From the NCBI RefSeq assembly GCF_032854445.1, contig NC_088296.1:17719485-17783484 (forward strand): a stretch of DNA of 64,000 nt. Direction: 5' to 3'. Positions within the stretch are counted from its first letter, which is position 1. The number at the start of each line of letters is the position of its first letter. A program made the translations under genes and the position numbers. The DNA is from Liolophura sinensis. Its lineage: Eukaryota; Mollusca; Polyplacophora; Chitonida; Chitonidae. Positions 13,801 to 22,800 of the stretch are shown one piece after another. Below the pieces are notes generated by a model that saw only the letters and a program-made list of their open reading frames with translations, was not told where the DNA came from and did not search any database.

Positions 13801-16800
13801 CTCCATTCTATCAGAAGAGGAAGAGGATTTCATTAACGACAGGTGAGACATTTTTATGTTGTTTGAGTGTGGTATTAAGAGATGATCACGTAAATCATGG
13901 TAGATATGATGACATTGACACATATGTAAAGTAAGAGTCAGATTGGTACAACAATGGCAGTAAAATTTGGGCAACAAGAACTGCGGGCCCCTATACGCTT
14001 ATTGCGATTGTGACATCAGGTCAGTGTATAAGTGAAATGTTTATGAATACGACGTTAACAACCAATTGTTCAAATGAATAATTAAAAATACATCACAAAA
14101 TCCGTAAATGTTGCAAATCACAAACTACAGGAAATATTCGTAGGTGCTAACATATAAACCTCGATGTCTTTACAGTTTGCTGAATGGAACATTGGACACA
14201 GCGACTTGGTGGACTGGTTTGTCACGAGGGCTAACGTGTGGTGGATGTGACAGTCAGTATGCCTGGTCAGATTTATCACCTGTGGATTACCTGCGCTGGG
14301 CACGGGATGAAACAAACCAGAATACATCCGGGCAGTGCATCTCTCTCATTAAAGACCGTGGCTTAGAATTTGTGGATTGCATGACCAAAATGGGCTCGAT
14401 TTGCAAGCGGGGTATAAATGGTATGAACGCTGGCTTAACAGAGGTTTCGGTTCTTATTAAAAGTGAAATTAAACACTTAGTATCAGTGAGGGTCCCCAAT
14501 ATTATAAGTTCAACTAAAATTGTTTAAGATTATCGATACAGGATGTATCCCCATTGGAGTTTAAAAAGTTAAAAGAACAACAGCATAAATGTCGCCTAGT
14601 AAAGCCTGGACCAGTTTTATAGCTTAACTCCGTTGTAAAGTAATGTACCCAGTACAAAGTCAAAGCAGCTCATTAAGTGTCATAAAAATGTTTCTAAATA
14701 TGAAACAGTACGTAGCAGTGTTAACGCAGATTGCTGTACCAAACTGGATATCTCTTTGTTTGATTTACGTTCTCGTATAAGGGGCATTTTTTTTACCACA
14801 AAACATTGTTTAGTCGTAAAAATAACGCTATATTTTCCTGAGGAATTTTGGTACACTGTCAAGTATCATGTCAACACAATATGTTCTCCCGTTTAAATGG
14901 CTGGATTTGGCTTCTGTCTGGTCGAAGACTCATTGTTCATTGTATTTCTACACACAAGAGCTTTAGGCCAGTCGCTAAGGTTGCGCGTGTTCGATTTCGC
15001 TGTTTTTGAAATAATCGTCATTCAAGAGGGATGCCATCACAACTTGTTGCCAAAATGTTGTTGGTTTTTTTTTGATGAAAAAGGCTTTGTAGACAGATTC
15101 TTAACTTTGCCTGAGAAAATTGATAACAAACGTGGCAATGAGCATAAACACGCTTTGTTGAGTTTTTTTAAGAACACAACAATTGCTGAACTTAATGGTG
15201 ACAGGGGTATTGTTCATGTAATGCGTTTTACCGATGCTCTACGTCACTTCAGTTCAAAATGGTGGGACGTGTACGCAATAACTAGTCTGTCTACTAACTT
15301 GCAAATCAGGAGATTTCATTTTCTGTCAACTACACATGGTAACATTATTTTTTGTAAGCAGACACGAGGCTCCCATGTGTTGTGCGATTTATTATGTAAT
15401 CATAACACACTATTGATTTGATTTTAGCTACGAGAGTGTGTGGAACGGGCTCAGTCTTGATGGGGGAGAAATGTGTTGGAGCATATACCAGAAAAATACC
15501 ACACGCACAGCAAAAAATATTGTGTGCATTTGCAGGAGGCGAGCCGCTCAGCATTCATACCCAGTTCGAACAAGATCTTGTTCAGTCGTATGTGAAAACG
15601 ATCAATCGGCCAATCGCTTGGATAGGTAAGTTAGAGAAGTGTTAGCAGGAGAAACTATTTAAAGATGTGAAATGTAATCATAGATAGAAGAATTTATTAG
15701 AACATGGACTGGCGTGTGTGTCATATACGAAATGTCTTTCGTACATGGCATTGTGTAGTGTTACAAGCTATAAGCACTTCGAGTTTAAATAGTAATTCCA
15801 GTATGCTAAAACAAAGTGTAAAACAAAGAGTTGCTGATAGTCCACATGATCTGTATTTATTTATTTATTTATTTGATTGGTGTTTTACGCCGTACTCAAG
15901 AATATTTCTCTTATGGTGGGAGGAAACCGGGAAGAGCCCCGGGGAAACACACAACCATCCTCAGATTGCTGACAGACCTTCTGTCTCTCTGCCTCCGTGG
16001 CTCAGTCGGTTAGCGCGCTAGCGCAGCGTAATGACCCAGGAGCCTCTCACCAATGCGGTCGCTGTGAGTTCAAGTCCAGCTTATGCTGGCTTCCTCTCCG
16101 GCCGTAAGTTGGAAGGTCTGGCAGCAACCTGCGGATGGTCGTGGGTTTCCCCCCGGGCTGTGCCCGGTTTCCACCCACCATAATGCTGGCCGCCGTCGTA
16201 CAAGTGAAATATTCTTGAGTACGGCGTAAAACACCAATCAAAAAAAACAAAACAAAAAAACTGGGATGTTGGAAATACTATTTTTATTCAATTTTAGGGC
16301 TCAAGAGGGTTGATGGCGAGTATACATGGTCGGACATGTCGGAAGTCAACTACTTGAATTGGCAAAGCAACCCGCCAGAGAACTCGACGCTCTCAGTTGC
16401 ACTACAACTTGGTGAAAATGCCCCGTGGGTCGCGGCTCCGAAGGATGACCTTTACGCTCACGTTTGCCAGTTGGGTGAGTGGTTACTATCGGTTAAAACA
16501 TACAATTATTCGTTCAGTAATCCAGGGCGTCGCTCTGGAAGCGCCGGGAGGTTTACCAATACTCTAGGTATGGACCCACCCCAGCCTTTCCCAGTCGAAT
16601 GCTTTGAACAGCAGCAATGTACAGTACATGCATGTCCTATATAAAGACAAGACATCCTTTGTTTCACAAGCCGCGTTCAAATGAATGCTAATATACGTCT
16701 AAAAGCATAGGATTTTTAATGGCCAACGAAGTGCCGGTTCAGTTCGAGTCTTGGAGAGGAATTTTGTAGATCTCTGGTGCACATTACTTGTTGGTAACAA

Positions 16801-19800
16801 TAAGACATCGCCCATGTTGCCGAATACACAGTCTATCATACGTTGAATACCACTTGTCTTCTTCAATCAGTACGTCAAAAGTGAGAATTTTAACAGTCTA
16901 CGTCGGGCACTCTCCCCGGGTTTGCCCTACCCAAATCTGGTAGTATGGAAGTTTTTCACTGCATTTTCTATTGCTTTATTATTTTGCGTCGGAGTTTTTC
17001 GTGTAAATGGCACATATATTGTACTGCACGTTATTTGTGTTTTATCGGTTCTGCGGACGTCATATTTTGCCAGTTCCACGTCCTACTATAGATTTTTATA
17101 GAATATTTTTGGTTCCGTCTATTTTACAGACGCCCTTGCAAGGTCTCCTCGGAATTGCTCTGATGGTTTTGCCAGAAACAAGTGCGGTATAGATGTTTGC
17201 AAGTGCGTAGACCCATGTAAAGTAAGTGGAAGTCAGTCACGGAAATGCCGTAGGTATAAGAGAATTCAGCCTTCCATACGAAGTCCACTTGAATACAGTT
17301 TCCTGTGCTTTCAGGTCTAGGTTTATTTATTTAACACCGTACTCAAGAATATTTCACTTACACGACGGCGGCCATCATTATGGTAGGAGGAAACAGGGCA
17401 GAGCCCGGGGGAAACCCGCGACCATGCGCAGGTCCTGGAAAACCTCCCCACGTGCGTCCTCCAGATCCAGAGCTTACGATGCTTGTCTTTCATTCGCAGG
17501 ACCACGCTGGGTGTTGGTTCAATCACATCCGGGCCTGCATGGCCTCGGAGGTTAGCAATGCAGCACGGCGTAATGACCCAAGAGCCTCGCAATAAGTCCA
17601 GCTCATGCTGGCGTCTTGTTGAGCAGTACGTGGGAAGGTCTGTCAACAACCTGTGGATGGTCGTTTTGTTTCCTCTGGGGGTCTGGCCAGTTTCCTCCTA
17701 CCATAAGGCTGGCCGCCGTCGTATAAGGGAAATAGTCTTGAGTATGACGTAAAACAATCAATCAATCAATCAATCTGTTAATCAAAAAATTCCAGCGTCG
17801 CACAGGTATTTCAGATCGGCCTGCTTTCACTTTTCTGGGCTCTTTGGCGTTATTAAGCACTCGAAAGCTCATTGAAGGCCATTTATGTGGTTTAGGTTTG
17901 CACAAAATTCCTCGAAGATCATTTGTGTAGCACTGATATAGCGATCACATTGAACCTTCTCTTACCAGTGTAATGCAAGCATCACATTCTAATCATAATA
18001 TATTTATATGATTTGATTTGTGTTTTATGCCATACTCAAGGATATTTCACTTGTACGGCGATGGCCAGCAGTGTAGTTGGAGGAACCTGGGCAGAACTCT
18101 GGGAACCCACGATCATCCGTATGTTGTTGGCAGACATCTTTACGTACTATTGGGGAGGAAGCCAGCATTTGTTAATAAAATTTTTTAATAAAAATCTAAA
18201 TGCAACTTTGATTTGATATTGAAGTTAACCAGTTGCCAGCGTGAAGTAAAATTTATATAGTCGGCTTATTTTATATATGTGGATGCGGTCATCTGTCACC
18301 CGGTATTCATACTTTTCTCTCCCGGTCAAACTGACCGCCGTCTCATCAGGGAAATATTTTTGTAAATAATGGCAAACACCAAGAATCCGGTCCAATTTTA
18401 GACTTCCTCTTTTTTGTCTTTTGTTGATTGTCAGTATCTTAGGTAGCATGCAAATCTTTCTCGTTATTTTTAAAACTCTGACATTGTTTGCGTTTTTAAT
18501 TCAGGACGTGGTGTGTGGAGCTTGCGAAGTTTGTCAACTCGGACAGTGTATCGGTATGTCCAGTTTTATTTCTCTGTGAAAATTGCCGCATTTGCTTGTT
18601 AGGCTTTCTTTTTACAGAACTCTGCGTAATATTACACGTAACATTTGTCAAGCCAGTGGGCACAGATAGCCAGATTATGCTAAAAAGTAAGTGATCAAAG
18701 ATATGTGCGGCAATCTTGGTCTTTAAAAACCATCAAACTATTAGTATTTCCCACTGTTTTTTTGCCTGATGTATGCAGAACGTGTACTTGTGAAGTATTG
18801 GAGGCGGTGACGTGTACATATGACACGCGTAAGCTCATTCAGATGGTTTGGTTCACTCCCTGTTTAATGGGTTTCGATGGTTGTCCTTGTGGACAAATTG
18901 TTGTCAACGCTTTATGTCATATTTTCCATCAGGATCCAGTCTTTTCGAAACGAGCAGCAGGCTCTTTGCCTTTTGAAAATGGACTGAGCGAGACGTGACC
19001 GAAATGATTGTGGGGTGCCACCTTAGGTTTAAGAAAAAATGGATTGACTCCAACTCTTTGACAACAACTATCCCATTACTTCCATTGTTTTTATTTACTT
19101 ACAGATAATGCCTTGCCAACTGCCCTCCAAGTGCTCTTTCGTGTTGCTTGTTCGCTGGTGACAAACATGCCATACAAGGAATTTTTTGCCTTAGTTTATG
19201 AAATTCGGATGCCCTCAATGCCATGGTCCCATTTAATGAGCGCTCTTATTTTTGTACACATTTCTAGAACCTGTATGTCCCGAATGTAAAACTGGCTACC
19301 TTACAGACGAAAACGGCTGCCAAACGTGTGACTGCAAAGACCCGAAATGTGAGGTGAGAAAATTAGCCCAGGATTGAGGTCTGCCTTGTTCCCAGATACA
19401 ATGTCATGAGTTACAAACCAATTGTCCTTGCCGTTGTCATAAATTCGCGGCAATGAGATAATCTTTAAACAGAAACAATAAAAACAAAAGAACTGATTTC
19501 CTCTTTTTTGTCTTTTGTTGATTGTCAGTATTCGTAGGTAGCATGCAAAACTTTCTCGTTATTTTTAAAACTCTGACATTGTTTGCGTTTTTTTTTTACC
19601 TTTAGGACGTGGTGTGTGGAGCTTGCAAAGTTTGCCAACTCGGACAGTGTATCGGTATGTCCAGTTTTATTTCTCTGTGGAAATTGCCGCATTTGCTTGT
19701 TAGGCTTTCTTTTTACAGAACTCTGCGCAATATTACACGTAACATTTGTCGAGCCAATGGGCACAGATAGCCAGATTATGCTAAAAAGTAAGTGATCAAA

Positions 19801-22800
19801 GATATGTGCGGCAATCTTGGCCTTTAAAAACCATCAAACTATTAGTATTTCCCACTGCTTTTTGACCTGATGTATGCAGAACGTGTACTTGTGAAGTATT
19901 GGAGGCGGTGACGTGTACATATGACACGCGTAAGCTCATTCAGATGGTTTGGTTCACTCCCTGTTTAATGGGTTTTGATGGTTGTCCTTGTGGACAAATT
20001 GTTGTCAACGCTTTATGTCATATTTTCCATCAGGATCCAGTCTTTTCGAAACGAGCAGCAGGCTCTTTGCCTTATCAAAATGGACTGAGCGAGATATGAC
20101 CGAAATGATTGTGGGGTGCCACCTTAGGTCAAAGAAAAATATGGATTGACTCCAACTCTTTAACAACAACCATCTCATCACTTCCATTGTTTTTATTTAC
20201 TTACAGATAATGCCTTGCCAACTGCCCTCCAAGTGCTCTTTCGTGTTGCTTGTTCGTTGGTGACAAACATGCCATACAAGGAATATTTTGCCATAGTTTA
20301 TAAAATTCGGATGTCCTCAATGCCATGGTCCCATTTAATGAACGCTCTTATTTTTGTACACATTTCTAGAACCTGTATGTCCGGAATGTAAAACTGGCTA
20401 CCTTACAGACGAAAATGGCTGCCAAACGTGTGACTGCAAAGACCCGAAATGTGAGGTGAGAAAATTAGCCCAGGATTGAGGTCTGCCTTGTTCCCAGATA
20501 CAATGTCATGAGTTACAAACCAATTGTCCTTGCCGTTGTCATAAATTCGCGGCAATGAGATAATCTTTAAACAGAAACAATAAAAACAAAAGAACTGATT
20601 TCCTCTTTTTTGTCTTTTGTTGATTGTCAGTATTCGTAGGTAGCATGCAAAACTTTCTCGTTATTTTTAAAACTCTGACATTGTTTGCGTTTTTTTTTTA
20701 CCTTTAGGACGTGGTGTGTGGAGCTTGCAAAGTTTGCCAACTCGGACAGTGTATCGGTATGTCCAGTTTTATTTCTCTGTGGAAATTGCCGCATTTGCTT
20801 GTTAGGCTTTATTTTTACAGAACTCTGCGCAATATTACACGTAACATTTGTCGAGCCAATGGGCACAGATAGCCAGATTATGCTAAAAAGTAAGTGATAA
20901 AAGATATGTGCGGCAATCTTGGCCTTTAAAAACCATCAAACTATTAGTATTTCCCACTGTTTTTGACCTGATGTATGCAGAACGTGTACTTGTGAAGCAT
21001 TGGAGGTGGTGACGTGTACATATGACACGCGTAAGCTCATTCAGATGGTTTGGTTCACTCCCTGTTTAATGGGTTTTGATGGTTGCCCTTGTGGACAAAT
21101 TGTTGTCAACGCTTTTATATCATATTTTCCATCAGGATCCAGTCTTTTCGAAACGAGCAGCAGGCCTCTTTGCCTTATCAAAATGGACTGAGCGAGGACG
21201 TGACCGAAATGATTGTGGGGTGCCACCTTAGGTCAAAGAAAAAATGGATTGACTCCAACTCTTTGACAACAACTATCCCATCACTTCCATTGTTTTTATT
21301 TACTTACAGATAATGCCTTGCCAACTGTCCTCCAAGTGCTCTTTCGTGTTGCTTGTTCGCTGGTGACAAACATGCCATACAAGGAATTTTTTGCCATAGT
21401 TTATGGAATTCGGATGTCCTCAATGCCATGGTCCCATTTAATGAACGCTCTATTTTTGTACACATTTCTAGAACCTGTATGTCCCGAATGTAAAACTGGT
21501 TACCTTACAGACGAAAACGGCTGCCAAACGTGTGACTGCAAAGACCCGAAATGTGAGGTGAGAAAATTAGCCCAGGATTGAGGTCGTAGTTGTTCCCAGA
21601 TACAATGTCATGAGTTACAAACCAATTGTCCTTGCCGTTGGCATAAATATCGCGGCAATAAGATAACTCTTAATGACAAACAATAAAAATAAAGAACTGA
21701 TGACAATACTAATGATGATTTCTATGTAAATAATGTCACAATATTAAATTTTTTCGGAACATGCTCTACTATTGAGCTTTATGAAGTATTTACAGACCCG
21801 TGTTTATCTTTTTTCTCCACAGCGGGTCACGTGTGAACAAGGATGCTCTTGCATTGACGGACAATGTACGTATATACTGTCACTGATAGGGCCAGAGCAT
21901 TATGCTGACGAATAAAACCCATGTGTGGCATGGAAACCACCAATAGCTTGGCTCTTTTCACAATTATTAACGAAAGCGCTTTATTAAGTGTTAAATCTAC
22001 AATATAAAAAAATAGCAACTGGTTAAACGTTACGTGCGAAAAGAGTCTGTTAAACCCGGACGGCTGTCAGATATATTGCAGACAGAATTATTTTTTTTTA
22101 TTTTTTTTTTGATTGGTGTTTTACGCCGTACTCAAGAATATTTCACTTATACGACGGCGGCCAGCATTATGGTGGGTGGAAACCCGGCACAGCCCGGGGG
22201 AAACCCACGACCATCCGCAGGTTGCTGACAGACCTTCCCACTTACGGCCGGAGTAGACAGAATTAAGGTCTAGGGGTCCCGGATACTTATCTGAGTATAC
22301 ATACACACACATTAAAGTGTGCCAGAATACTTATCTGAGTATACATACACACACATTAAAGTGTGCCAGAATATTTATCTGAGTATACATACACACACAT
22401 TAAAGTGTGCCCGGATACTTATCTGAGTATACATACACACACTTTGAAGTGTGCCAGAATACTTATATGAGTATACATACACACACATTAAAGTGTGCCA
22501 GAATACTTATCTGAATATACATACACACATATTGAAGTGTGCCAAAATACTTATCTGAGTATACATACATACACATTAAAGTGTGCCAGAATACTTATCT
22601 GAGTATACATACACACACATTGAAGTGTGCCAGAATACTTATCTGAGTATACATACACACACATTGAAGTGTGCCAGAATACTTATCTGAGTATACATAC
22701 ACACACATTAAAGTGTGCCAGAATACTTATCTGAGTATACATACACACACATTAAAGTGTGCCAGAATACTTATCTGAGTATACATACACACACATTAAA

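Noticed and set aside
15988-16080. Functional tRNA gene
   Set aside because: It is the tRNA-like head of a SINE, followed by core and tail and present in many copies.
17007-17192. Separate start and signal peptide for an independent antistasin gene
   Set aside because: The hydrophobic start at 17007 does not splice in frame into 17130 or 18505 at any convincing donor, whereas the lectin exon at 16474 joins in phase.
18619-18691. A 69-73-bp exon with good splice sites (ELC(V/A)ILHVTF...) in each antistasin unit
   Set aside because: Its phases (1 to 1) would fit, but all three differences between copies change amino acids and the peptide does not resemble the cysteine-rich fold. It could be an alternative exon, but I could not support it.
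18780-18998. Extra exon in each antistasin unit (TCTCEVLEAVTC... frame, also at 19880 and 20982)
   Set aside because: The open phase does not match neighbouring exons, the third copy is frameshifted, and differences change residues; treated as intron.
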